Part shown: positions 7,940-14,988 of the stretch, piece by piece
Numbering within the stretch: the first letter of the stretch is position 1
How the letters are laid out: the number at the start of each line of letters is the position of its first letter
From: Chitinivorax sp. PXF-14
GTDB taxonomy: Bacteria > Pseudomonadota > Gammaproteobacteria > Burkholderiales > SCOH01
Reading direction: 5' to 3'
Assembly (NCBI RefSeq): GCF_040812015.1
Contig: NZ_JBFNXJ010000015.1
Location: 42,480-106,479, forward strand
DNA: 64,000 nt
Notes under the pieces: model-generated
The model's input: the letters and a program-made list of their open reading frames with translations, nothing else
What the model was told of the DNA's origin: nothing
Database searches by the model: none
Translations under genes and position numbers: made by a program

Positions 7940-8686
7940 ATGGATTTCCGCTGGCATATCCTGCAAGAGTACGCACCGCTCTTCGTGCAGGGCATCAAGA
8001 TGACCCTGCTGGTCACCATCATCGGCGTCGTCATCGGCACGGTGCTCGGCCTCTTGACCGGCATGGCCAGGCTGGGGCAGGTCAAGCACGGCCCCTGGAA
8101 GTATGTCGTCAAGTTCGCCATCCGCCTGCCGGCTACCGCCTATGTCACGTTCTTCCGTGGCACCCCGCTATTCGTACAGATCCTGCTGATCCACTTCGCG
8201 CTGATGCCGACGCTGATCCACCCGGTCAACGGCCTGCTGATCACCGGCGACTTCGCGCGCGAAATCAAGCAGGACTACGGCGCCTTCCTGTCCGGCATCG
8301 TCGCGCTGTCGCTCAATGCGGGCGCCTACATCTCGGAAATCTTCCGCGCCGGCATCCAGTCGCTCGACAAGGGGCAGACCGAAGCCTCGCGCAGCCTGGG
8401 CATGAACTACTGGCAGACCATGTACCACGTGGTGATCCCGCAGGCCTTCCGCCGCATGCTGCCGCCGCTTGGCAACGAGGCGATCATGCTGCTCAAGGAT
8501 TCCTCGCTGGTGTCCGCCATCGGCCTCGCCGAGCTGGCCTATGCCGCGCGCACCGTGGCGGGCGCCTATTCGCGCTACTGGGAGCCCTATCTGACGATTT
8601 CCTTCATCTATCTGGTCATGACGCTGGGCATGTCCGCATTCGTTTCCCACCTGGAAAAGAGGTACGGCAAAGGTGATTCACGTTAA
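7940..8686 (+). CDS. Polar amino acid ABC transporter permease
   Basis: A 248-residue inner-membrane protein of the His/Glu/Gln/Arg/opine permease family. It has hydrophobic segments from residue 13 onward and the EAA-type cytoplasmic loop seen as [20 protein letters not shown], the contact site for the ATPase. The ATG at 7940 follows AAGGAGCAAT. The gene overlaps the ATPase gene by 14 bp, so the two are coupled. Together with the upstream binding protein(s) it forms a complete importer, probably with this single permease acting as a homodimer. Confidence 0.93.
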   Translation: MDFRWHILQEYAPLFVQGIKMTLLVTIIGVVIGTVLGLLTGMARLGQVKHGPWKYVVKFAIRLPATAYVTFFRGTPLFVQILLIHFALMPTLIHPVNGLLITGDFAREIKQDYGAFLSGIVALSLNAGAYISEIFRAGIQSLDKGQTEASRSLGMNYWQTMYHVVIPQAFRRMLPPLGNEAIMLLKDSSLVSAIGLAELAYAARTVAGAYSRYWEPYLTISFIYLVMTLGMSAFVSHLEKRYGKGDSR

Positions 8687-9395
8687 ATCGTTGCAAAAGG
8701 CCTACGGCCATACCCAGGTGCTGCGCGGTATCGATTGCGACATCGCGGCGAAAGAGGTGGTGTGTGTCATCGGCCCCTCGGGCTCGGGCAAGAGTACCTT
8801 CCTGCGCTGCATCAACGCGCTGGAGGAGCTGACCAGCGGCGAGATCATCGTCGACGGCATGTCGGTGCACGACCAGAAGACGGACATCAACAAGCTGCGC
8901 GAAGAAGTCGGCATGGTGTTCCAGCGCTTCAACCTGTTCCCGCACATGACGGTGCTCGACAACATCTGCCTCGCGCCGATGCAGGTGCGCAAGAAATCGC
9001 GCGCAGAAGCCGAAGCGCAAGCCAAGGAGCTGCTCGTCAAGGTGGGCCTGTCCAACAAGGCTGACGCCTATCCCAACCAGCTCTCCGGCGGCCAGCAGCA
9101 ACGCGTGGCCATCGCCCGCGCGCTGGCGATGAAACCGAAGATCATGCTGTTCGACGAGCCGACCTCGGCGCTCGACCCGGAAATGGTCGGCGAAGTGCTC
9201 GATGTCATGAAGAGCTTGGCACAGGAAGGTATGACCATGGTCATCGTCACCCACGAGATGGGCTTCGCGCGCGAAGTCGCCGACCGTGTGTTCTTCATCG
9301 ATCAGGGCATCATCATGGAACAGGGCGATCCGGCACAGATTTTCAGCGCGCCGCGCAACGACCGCACCCGCGACTTCCTGTCCAAGGTGCTGTAA
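8673..9395 (+). CDS. Polar amino acid ABC transporter ATP-binding protein
   Basis: A 240-residue ABC ATPase of the GlnQ/HisP type. Visible motifs are Walker [10 protein letters not shown], signature LSGGQQQR, Walker [14 protein letters not shown] and the switch histidine in IVTHEMG. The start is a GTG inside the permease gene. Nothing is missing, and the length equals the family norm. It powers the importer made with the upstream permease. Confidence 0.95.
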   Translation: MIHVKSLQKAYGHTQVLRGIDCDIAAKEVVCVIGPSGSGKSTFLRCINALEELTSGEIIVDGMSVHDQKTDINKLREEVGMVFQRFNLFPHMTVLDNICLAPMQVRKKSRAEAEAQAKELLVKVGLSNKADAYPNQLSGGQQQRVAIARALAMKPKIMLFDEPTSALDPEMVGEVLDVMKSLAQEGMTMVIVTHEMGFAREVADRVFFIDQGIIMEQGDPAQIFSAPRNDRTRDFLSKVL

Positions 9396-9402
9396 TCCAA
9401 CA

Positions 9403-9448
9403 CCCCCAAACAAAAACAGCGCCGATTGGCGCTGTTTTTGTTTGGGGG
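9403..9448. terminator. Long bidirectional terminator between convergent genes
   Basis: A perfect 21-bp inverted repeat (9403-9423 and 9428-9448) with a GATT loop. The A and T tracts inside the stem let it act for the ATPase gene on + and the lipoprotein gene on -, which converge here. Confidence 0.9.
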
Positions 9449-9455
9449 CTCAGGC

Positions 9456-9920
9456 CTATTCCCGCGTGACCCGCGTCGACCCGCCACGCGACAGCAATCT
9501 GACCGCATCGCCCACCTTGAGGTCATCGTTCGGCGACGCCTCCTGCACTACGGCGATCTCGCGGCCATCATTCAGCCTGACGGTGATTTCGACGCCCTGC
9601 TTCTTGCCGACTTCCTTTTCGATAGCGTTGCCAGCCAGGCCACCAATGATGACACCCGCAATGGCGCCTGCCGTGCTGCCGCGGCCCCGACCCATCTCGC
9701 TGCCGGCGATACCGCCCAGCGCCGCGCCACCCAGCGCGCCGATCGGCGTGGCATCGCTCTCGAGCACCACGGGCCGCAGACCGGTAATCGTGCCATGGCG
9801 CACCGTCTGCTCGACACGCGCATCGTCACGCGTATAGGTATCGCCACTGAGCTTGCTCGCGCACGCACCCAAGGTCAGCATACTGGCGCACAACAACATC
9901 GAAACGACGGGCTTCATCAT
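9456..9920 (-). CDS. Glycine-zipper outer-membrane lipoprotein, SlyB/PcP-like
   Basis: A 154-residue lipoprotein. The N-terminal signal ends in the lipobox LGAC (about residues 17-20). The centre is a glycine-zipper hairpin of two helices (GALGGAALGGIAGSEMGRG and AGAIAGVIIGGLAGNAIEKE), and the C-terminal part is a short beta-rich domain. It starts with two adjacent ATG codons behind CAGGGAG. Family members sit in the outer membrane and respond to envelope stress; the role here is inferred from that. A second glycine-zipper lipoprotein lies at 11368-12048. Confidence 0.85.
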   Translation of the reverse strand: MMKPVVSMLLCASMLTLGACASKLSGDTYTRDDARVEQTVRHGTITGLRPVVLESDATPIGALGGAALGGIAGSEMGRGRGSTAGAIAGVIIGGLAGNAIEKEVGKKQGVEITVRLNDGREIAVVQEASPNDDLKVGDAVRLLSRGGSTRVTRE

Positions 9921-9943
9921 TGCATCACTCCCTGAGCGGGCAG

Positions 9944-10879
9944 TTACCAGAGCCGCTCTCCGAATTGTTCAAGATACATGGCCGCGATGGCGCCGCGGTC
10001 GAACACATGATTCTGGGCGCCACGGCGGGCGATCTTCAAGGCGCCGAGCAGTGCCGCCAGCCGGCCCGTCTTGAGCCAGCCCAGGCTATGCATGATGCCG
10101 TACATCAGGCCGGCACGGTATGCGTCGCCACAGCCGGTCGGGTCCACCACGGCTTCCGCTTGGACGCAGGGAATATCGAGGCGTTCACCGTCAGCATAAA
10201 TCTGCGACCCTTCGCCGCCGCGCGTGACGATCAGTGCGCGCACCTTGCCGGCGATCGCATCAAGCGTCAGGCCGGTGCGCTCCTGCAACAGCTGCGCCTC
10301 ATAGTCGTTGACAGCAACGTAGTCCGCCAGTTCGATGAAGGCAAGCAGCTCTTCGCCATTGAACATCGGCATGCCCTGGCCCGGGTCGAAAATGAACGGG
10401 ATGCCCGCCGCCTTGAATTCGCGGGCATGCTGCAACATGCCATCTCGCCCGTCAGGTGCCACAATGCCCAGGCTCACCTGCTTTGCATCGGCAACCCGGT
10501 TGAGGTGCGACTGTGTCATCGCCCCCGGATGGAAGGCCGTGATCTGGTTGTCGTCGAGATCCGTAGTGATGAATGCCTGCGCGGTAAAGCTCTGCGGCAC
10601 GCGCTGGATGTGCTGCTGGGCGATCCCCAGCGATTCGAGCCTGGCCTGGTAGGGGGCAAAATCGTCGCCGACCGTCGCCATGACCAGCGGCGAGCCGCCG
10701 AGCAGCTTCAGGTTGTAGGCGATGTTGCCGGCACAGCCACCGAACTCACGGCGCATCTCCGGCACCAGGAACGACACATTGAGCATGTGCACCTTCTCCG
10801 GCAGGATGTGATGCCGGAAACGATCTTGGAACACCATGATGGTGTCGAAGGCCATGGAACCGCAAATCAACGCATGCAT
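9944..10879 (-). CDS. PfkB-family sugar/nucleoside kinase
   Basis: A 311-residue ribokinase-fold kinase. The N-terminal glycine motif reads FGGCAGNIAYNLKLLGG and the C-terminal signature reads DPTGCGDAYRAG, with Asp as the catalytic base and GCGD as the anion hole. LIVTRGGEGS precedes it. This subgroup is often annotated as adenosine kinase-like or carbohydrate kinase; the substrate cannot be settled from sequence. It stands 23 bp upstream of the lipoprotein gene on the same strand and diverges from the PilZ gene over a 75-bp gap. Confidence 0.88.
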   Translation of the reverse strand: MHALICGSMAFDTIMVFQDRFRHHILPEKVHMLNVSFLVPEMRREFGGCAGNIAYNLKLLGGSPLVMATVGDDFAPYQARLESLGIAQQHIQRVPQSFTAQAFITTDLDDNQITAFHPGAMTQSHLNRVADAKQVSLGIVAPDGRDGMLQHAREFKAAGIPFIFDPGQGMPMFNGEELLAFIELADYVAVNDYEAQLLQERTGLTLDAIAGKVRALIVTRGGEGSQIYADGERLDIPCVQAEAVVDPTGCGDAYRAGLMYGIMHSLGWLKTGRLAALLGALKIARRGAQNHVFDRGAIAAMYLEQFGERLW

Positions 10880-10954
10880 TCTGATATCCTGAATCGGTTA
10901 ACTGGAGCGGATTCTAGCACGCGGCCGTGGGTGCCACACGGCCAGGGGAAGGAC

Positions 10955-11302
10955 ATGGAGCATCGCCTGCAATCACGCGCCCACCTCAAGACCTGGGTGC
11001 GCGTCATCCCGCCTGCCGGCCACGGCCTGCTGGGCAATATCGAAGATATTTCCACCGGCGGCCTGGGGGTTCTGCACGACCGCCCCATGCCGATCGATAC
11101 CGAATGCAACGTCTATTTCATGCTGCCGCTGGGTGCATTCGAGACCATCGTTCAGGCACGCTGCCGGATCGCGGCCTGCCATCAACAGGATGCGGCATGC
11201 TTCCACATCGGGCTGCAATTTCTCGATTTCGTGACGGACACGCGCGAAGCTCAGGACGCCATACACCGCTTTCAGCATCAACTACAGACTGCCGGCCGGT
11301 AA
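10955..11302 (+). CDS. PilZ domain protein
   Basis: A 115-residue single PilZ domain, expected to bind cyclic di-GMP. The two ligand motifs are visible: RLQSR (RxxxR) near residue 4 and DISTGGLGV (D/NxSxxG), followed by the closing strand IGLQFLDF. The start at ATG 10955 has AGGGGAAGGA just upstream; longer in-frame starts overlap the divergent kinase gene and lack support. Stand-alone PilZ proteins act as small effectors on motility, pili or polysaccharide enzymes; the partner here is unknown. Confidence 0.85.
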   Translation: MEHRLQSRAHLKTWVRVIPPAGHGLLGNIEDISTGGLGVLHDRPMPIDTECNVYFMLPLGAFETIVQARCRIAACHQQDAACFHIGLQFLDFVTDTREAQDAIHRFQHQLQTAGR

Positions 11303-11321
11303 CGATCAAAAAAGCGCAACA

Positions 11322-11348
11322 AAAAGGCCGGATCGACTCCGGCCTTTT
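11322..11348. terminator. Bidirectional terminator between PilZ and OmpA-like genes
   Basis: AAAAGGCCGG and its inverse CCGGCCTTTT enclose a 7-nt loop between two convergent genes. Confidence 0.85.
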
Positions 11349-11367
11349 CAACACCCAGCAATACCGC

Positions 11368-12048
11368 TCACCCCTGCACGACGGGGACGATCAGCACCTC
11401 GACACGGCGGTTCAGCGCGCGCCCCTGCTCGCTATCGTTGCTCGTGCGCGGCTCCGACTCACCCTTACCGTAGGCAGTCAGCCGCTCGGGATGCACCCGC
11501 TGCCCCTCGAGGTATTGCTCGACAGCCTGGGCACGGCGGTTGGACAGATCCATATTGCTCGCATCCGAACCGACGCTGTCGGTATGGCCGACGATGGTCA
11601 ACGAAGTCTTGCCATAACGGTTCACCACATCGGCGATCCTGTTCAGCGTCGGCATGAATCCACTCTTGATCGCGGTGGAATTGGTGTCGAACGCAGTCGC
11701 CCCGGTCATCGTCACGCGCAGGACATGGTCCGGCAACCTGTCGATGTCGATCGCACCCACCTCGCGCTCACCGGCCAGCACCTTTTCCAGATCCTTGCGC
11801 TGGTTATCCATATAGCTTCCCACGGCGACACCCGCCAGCCCGCCACCAACCGCACCGATCAAGGCCCCCTTGCCGCGGTTTCGGTGGTTGATCGCCGCGC
11901 CGGCCAAGGCCCCCCCCACCGAGCCGACAATCGCGCCGGTTTCAGCATTGGTCAACGGCCGCGAACGCCCGTACTCGTCCGTTGCACAGGCACTGATCGC
12001 CAACGCAACCAACAAGCCGAGGGCAATACCGCTGTTTACTTTCTTCAT
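11368..12048 (-). CDS. OmpA-family peptidoglycan-associated lipoprotein with glycine zipper
   Basis: A 226-residue lipoprotein of the YiaD/YfiB type. A lipobox (ISAC, about residues 18-21) is followed by a glycine-zipper segment (about 38-80), then a C-terminal OmpA domain with the peptidoglycan-binding signature (TIVGHTDSVG, NMDLSNRRAQAVEQYL, GRALNRRVEV). It probably links the outer membrane to the cell wall. Its start codon lies only 7 bp from the left end of the defence island. In the uninterrupted chromosome it would have stood 7 bp behind ychF, with TAGG as a weak ribosome site, so the island has cut it off from the pth-ychF transcript. Confidence 0.9.
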   Translation of the reverse strand: MKKVNSGIALGLLVALAISACATDEYGRSRPLTNAETGAIVGSVGGALAGAAINHRNRGKGALIGAVGGGLAGVAVGSYMDNQRKDLEKVLAGEREVGAIDIDRLPDHVLRVTMTGATAFDTNSTAIKSGFMPTLNRIADVVNRYGKTSLTIVGHTDSVGSDASNMDLSNRRAQAVEQYLEGQRVHPERLTAYGKGESEPRTSNDSEQGRALNRRVEVLIVPVVQG

Positions 12049-12055
12049 GCGACGC

Positions 12056-12079
12056 CTAGACGTTGAACCAGAAGATCAT
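12056..12079. repeat. Left attachment site (att) of the island
   Basis: The stretch matches 20 of 24 bases of the ychF 3' end at 25562-25585, including nine identical bases around the stop codon. On the minus strand it would encode the C-terminus MIFWFNV, compared with MNFLFNV in ychF. The rest of 12080-12352 holds integrase-arm-like repeats and no convincing gene. Confidence 0.8.
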
Positions 12080-12126
12080 TGGCAAGTATTTGATTTGCCT
12101 TTGGTTCGCCTGCGTGCTGCAAAAAA

Positions 12127-12167
12127 TGTACTCCGATTTGTACTCAATCGTGCGGCGGCTGAGTACG
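12127..12167. repeat. Integrase arm-type repeats, left end
   Basis: TGTACTC at 12127-12133, TGTACTCAATC at 12139-12149, and the inverted copy GAGTACG at 12161-12167. The 11-bp copy recurs exactly near the right end (25423-25433), as expected for arm sites bound by the integrase. Confidence 0.6.
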
Positions 12168-12352
12168 CCGGGGCAGTCTGCGGGCACGAGCTGCGCGTTG
12201 ACCTGATCAACTACGCGTTCGCGCATGGCTTTTTCGCGCATGGCTTTAATGGTGCCAGCACTTTGTGGATTCATGCTCGCGACTTTGCACTCAGCGGCAG
12301 AGGGTACGCTGAAACGCTCACAGACGTACGGGGCGTTCAACTCTTGGGGCCG

Positions 12353-12866
12353 CTATGCCAAGAACCCCATGGGCTTCCTAGTTGAGGCGACTTGGTCTGG
12401 CAGGTCGCCGACGCGGATGTGATCCCGCTCCTCCCGCGCAGCACGTCCCAGCGCGCGCTTCAACGCCAGCCCCACGGTTCTCGGCGGCAAGTTCTTCAGC
12501 TTGTCCACCACCTGCTCGTCCAGCGTTGGAGCAAAACCTGACCCCCAAGGGCTCTCGGCCCGCATACGGCCATACATCTGTCGAGCGATGTGGGCCACCT
12601 GCGCTGGCGTAGGGGCCTGCACGTGCAGCACCGTCATGCGCGACAGCAGCGGCGCCGGGATGCCTTCGGTGCTATTGGCCGTGGCGATCCAGTTCACGTG
12701 GCCGGCATCGATGGCGAAATCGCGGATCGAGAGGTCGATGAAGTCTCGCGCGCTGCGAGGTTCCAAAAGGGTGTAGAGCGCCGCGAGTGGGTCGTACTGA
12801 CGTTGCTGGTCGGTCTTGTCGAGCTCGTCCAGCACGATCACCGGATTGGCCAGCGGCTGGTAGTTG
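12353..12866 (-). pseudogene. C-terminal remnant of a Lon-like AAA+ ATPase
   Basis: About 170 codons match the second half of an AAA+ module: the Walker B strand NPVIVLDELDK, sensor-type WIATANSTEGIPAPLLSRM, and an arginine-rich C-terminal helical part ending in a stop at 12353. The Walker A half is absent. Upstream, the frame runs straight into Mrr coding DNA read in another frame, with the junction near 12860-12868, so this is a fusion scar and not an intact gene. No peptidase domain is visible. Confidence 0.8.
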
Positions 12867-13808
12867 TTCGAGCAGTTCCTTCTGGGTCCAAAGCCGCAGC
12901 CGAAAGAATTGGGAGGCCAGTTCTTTCTGCACGTTGCCCTTGAAGCCACCCCAGGCCACGAAGAGACCCTGATCAGCATTGAACTTGGTCATGGCTCCCA
13001 GCAGTTTGTCCACCGGCTCGCGGCCAATCGGCGAGTCCTCAGACTTCACCTCCACGCACAGACGCGGCGCGGAAAACCCCAAGGGGCCAGAGCCTGCAAG
13101 GATGTCAGCACCGCCGTCTGCTCCCTCCGGGCTGCGATAGGTGGTGTAGCCCTGTGCTTTCAGGATGCCCTCAACCAGTCGGGTCAAGCCGTGCCCCTTG
13201 AAGCGAGCAGAAACCAGAGCGGCGATCTGGTCGCGTGCCAACTCGTCCAGGTCGGCATCTGCGGCCTCGACATCGGCGGTCGTTGCCGTCGCTGCCTTGG
13301 CAGGCGCTGCAAGCGTTTCTGCCTTCCAACCCTGGGCGCGCATGGCCGCGATGCGCTGCTCGGCGTTGTTGCGCTGGATACGGCAGATGGTGAGAAACGC
13401 CCCGAAGGAAAACAACAGGTCCTTGCCAAAGTGCGTGCGGGGGATGGCTTCGCCGATCCACTTCACAGCTCGCCAGTGGAAGAAGGGGTTCGGACCAGCC
13501 GTCTCGGCGTGGTAGTCCCCCGTGATCTCACCGATGTAGACCGCAGGCTGCGTCTTCAGGGGCAACACCACGAGGTCGCCCCTCTGCATCTCGTGGGTGA
13601 AGGGCCAGACCTGACTGACCCAATTCAGCACAGCCTTGGGCTTGGCCTCAGGGTAGCGCTGGGTCATTTCAGCGGTCAACTCGCCTCGCTGCTGCAGCTT
13701 GGACAGATCCAGGTTCAGCTCATCCCAGGTCACATAGACCCTACCTTCCTGGATGAACTTCTGTTCGTATTCGCCGTGAGATCCCGCGCAAATCAACCAA
13801 ATTGCCAT
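12672..13808 (-). CDS. Mrr-like restriction endonuclease, C-terminus replaced by a deletion
   Basis: It starts at ATG 13808 behind GGAGGAAAAG. Residues 1 to about 150 form a PUA/EVE-like domain (MQRGDLVVLPLKTQPAVYIG), which in other proteins reads modified bases. Residues about 210-310 are the Mrr nuclease domain, with the PD-(D/E)xK elements GADGGADILAG and LCVEVKSED. The genuine sequence ends near LWTQKELLEQL (about 12867), after which about 65 codons of unrelated, out-of-frame AAA+ DNA are read to a chance stop. The family normally continues for about 25 more residues. The active site is kept, so function is possible but doubtful. An Mrr enzyme with such a reader would target modified DNA. 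Confidence 0.75.
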   Translation of the reverse strand: MAIWLICAGSHGEYEQKFIQEGRVYVTWDELNLDLSKLQQRGELTAEMTQRYPEAKPKAVLNWVSQVWPFTHEMQRGDLVVLPLKTQPAVYIGEITGDYHAETAGPNPFFHWRAVKWIGEAIPRTHFGKDLLFSFGAFLTICRIQRNNAEQRIAAMRAQGWKAETLAAPAKAATATTADVEAADADLDELARDQIAALVSARFKGHGLTRLVEGILKAQGYTTYRSPEGADGGADILAGSGPLGFSAPRLCVEVKSEDSPIGREPVDKLLGAMTKFNADQGLFVAWGGFKGNVQKELASQFFRLRLWTQKELLEQLPAAGQSGDRAGRARQDRPATSVRPTRGALHPFGTSQRARLHRPLDPRFRHRCRPRELDRHGQ

Positions 13809-13871
13809 CTTTTCCTCCCTAATTTCGCGCTTTCCTAGTCCTTGGCGCACGTCTGCGGACAAGTGCGGACG

Positions 13872-13900
13872 TTGACGGTACCGGCCCGGTAGCCTAGAAT
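13872..13900 (+). promoter_or_regulatory. Strong sigma-70 promoter of the putative small RNA
   Basis: TTGACG (13872-13877), a 17-bp spacer and TAGAAT (13895-13900) on the + strand, pointing away from the Mrr-like gene. The predicted start is near 13907, with a terminator 50 bp further on and no reading frame between. Confidence 0.75.
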
Positions 13901-13906
13901 TTGTAG

Positions 13907-13963
13907 CAACACGGCCCCTCTCGGTGACTCTGCTTCGGCAGAGAAGCTGCTGAGGGGTTTTTT
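13907..13963 (+). ncRNA. Putative small RNA convergent to the Abi RNase gene
   Basis: A transcript of about 57 nt is predicted from the promoter at 13872-13900 to a T run at 13958-13963. It folds into one long hairpin: outer stem CCCCTC (13915-13920) with GAGGGG (13952-13957), a bulged middle helix, and inner stem CTCTGC-TTCG-GCAGAG (13928-13943). It contains no start codon with a ribosome site. AbiF-type genes are known to have associated structured RNAs that act as antitoxins in some systems, which makes this the natural candidate. The convergent orientation and the function are inference. Confidence 0.65.
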
Positions 13964-13974
13964 ATTGCCTGTGT

Positions 13975-14967
13975 TCACCAGTCTGCCTCCCACCCACCAG
14001 GGGCGCCCATGCCCGCCAGGTTCAGGCCGAGGTGAGAGAGATCGGGGAAGGCGAGCAGATGCGCTTTCATCCGATCAGGCCAGCTCGACCGAGGATTGAC
14101 CACGCCCAGCAGATGTCGGGTGATCTTCAAGAGCAAGAAGCAGCGTGCCCGCGCGTGCGCATCGGTCTCAAACGATGTGGCCCAAGCCTGCTCTGCAGAC
14201 GACGGCAGCTTCGGCTGATCGACGATGTTCCGATTCCAGAGACGGCTGTGGTGCGCACAGACATTGCGCAGATAATTCAGGCTTCGCAGCCAAGTCGCGA
14301 ACACCCGGCCGTTGCTCACGCCGTACTGGCTGGCAATCGCGTCTTGCTCGGCCTCGCGAAGGCCGTTGAACAGCGTCGAAAGCGTGCCGAAGTCCCACAC
14401 CTCGCAGGCCACCCAGATCGCCAGTGGTAGGCCATATTTCGTCCGGTTGTGCCGAACGAATTCTTCCCTGGATCGGCCGATCAACTGGGCATGCTTGCCC
14501 AGCCACTCGTGGTGCCGGGTGACGCCGGAATCCTTGTCCAACTTGACGCTGAACTCGTCGTGGAAGAGCTCGGGCTTGAGGTAGGCAAAGCGGTCAAGTT
14601 GCCCAAGGGTGTGGGACACGTCCACGCGCAGCGCGACTTCGATGCGTTCCAGCGCGTCCATGACCAGCAGCCGAAGCTGCTTGTCAAACACGTACAGGTC
14701 CACCGCATTCTGGAAGGTGGTCCCAGCCCGGAAGGCATCGAGTGCGATGCGCTCTTCGCGAACCTTCTTCGGCTTGCGACCGTGCTCATCGAGCAGGCAT
14801 AAAGGCTCGCTGCGCTCGCGAAACGCGAACCAGTAGCCGCTGAGGCGGTAGTAGCCAATGCGCTCCAGGTAGTCCAGCGCCCGAGCTCGGTCGGTGACGA
14901 CCATGCCCCGGCCGATCAACTGGTCCAGTTGATCGGCATAGCTCTTCCAGGGTTTGGGATAGCTCAC
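13975..14967 (-). CDS. Abi family (AbiD/AbiF) HEPN RNase
   Basis: A 330-residue protein of the Abi_2 family. Early motif RIGYYRLSGYWF (36-47), middle segment YGLPLAIWVACEVWDFGTLS (178-197) and the HEPN catalytic signature RNVCAH (Arg234 to His239) in the context NYLRNVCAHHSRLWNR are all intact. HEPN proteins of this group cleave RNA and cause abortive infection. The start is a GTG with GGAAAGG upstream, 21 bp after hsdM, so it probably belongs to the restriction operon transcript. Its 3' end faces the small RNA at 13907-13963, with 11 bp between. AbiF relatives have been proposed as ancestors of Cas13; that is knowledge of the family, not of this protein. Confidence 0.88.
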   Translation of the reverse strand: MSYPKPWKSYADQLDQLIGRGMVVTDRARALDYLERIGYYRLSGYWFAFRERSEPLCLLDEHGRKPKKVREERIALDAFRAGTTFQNAVDLYVFDKQLRLLVMDALERIEVALRVDVSHTLGQLDRFAYLKPELFHDEFSVKLDKDSGVTRHHEWLGKHAQLIGRSREEFVRHNRTKYGLPLAIWVACEVWDFGTLSTLFNGLREAEQDAIASQYGVSNGRVFATWLRSLNYLRNVCAHHSRLWNRNIVDQPKLPSSAEQAWATSFETDAHARARCFLLLKITRHLLGVVNPRSSWPDRMKAHLLAFPDLSHLGLNLAGMGAPGGWEADW

Positions 14968-14988
14968 GCGGTCGGCCTTTCCGGGGAG

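Noticed and set aside
12056..12340. A 94-codon open frame on the minus strand ending in MIFWFNV
   Set aside because: It runs through the left attachment site and arm-type repeats, has no recognisable domain, and its end only mimics the ychF C-terminus.
13915..13957. The hairpin as terminator of the abi gene on the minus strand
   Set aside because: Read in that direction no T run follows; the six-T run and the promoter both belong to the + strand.
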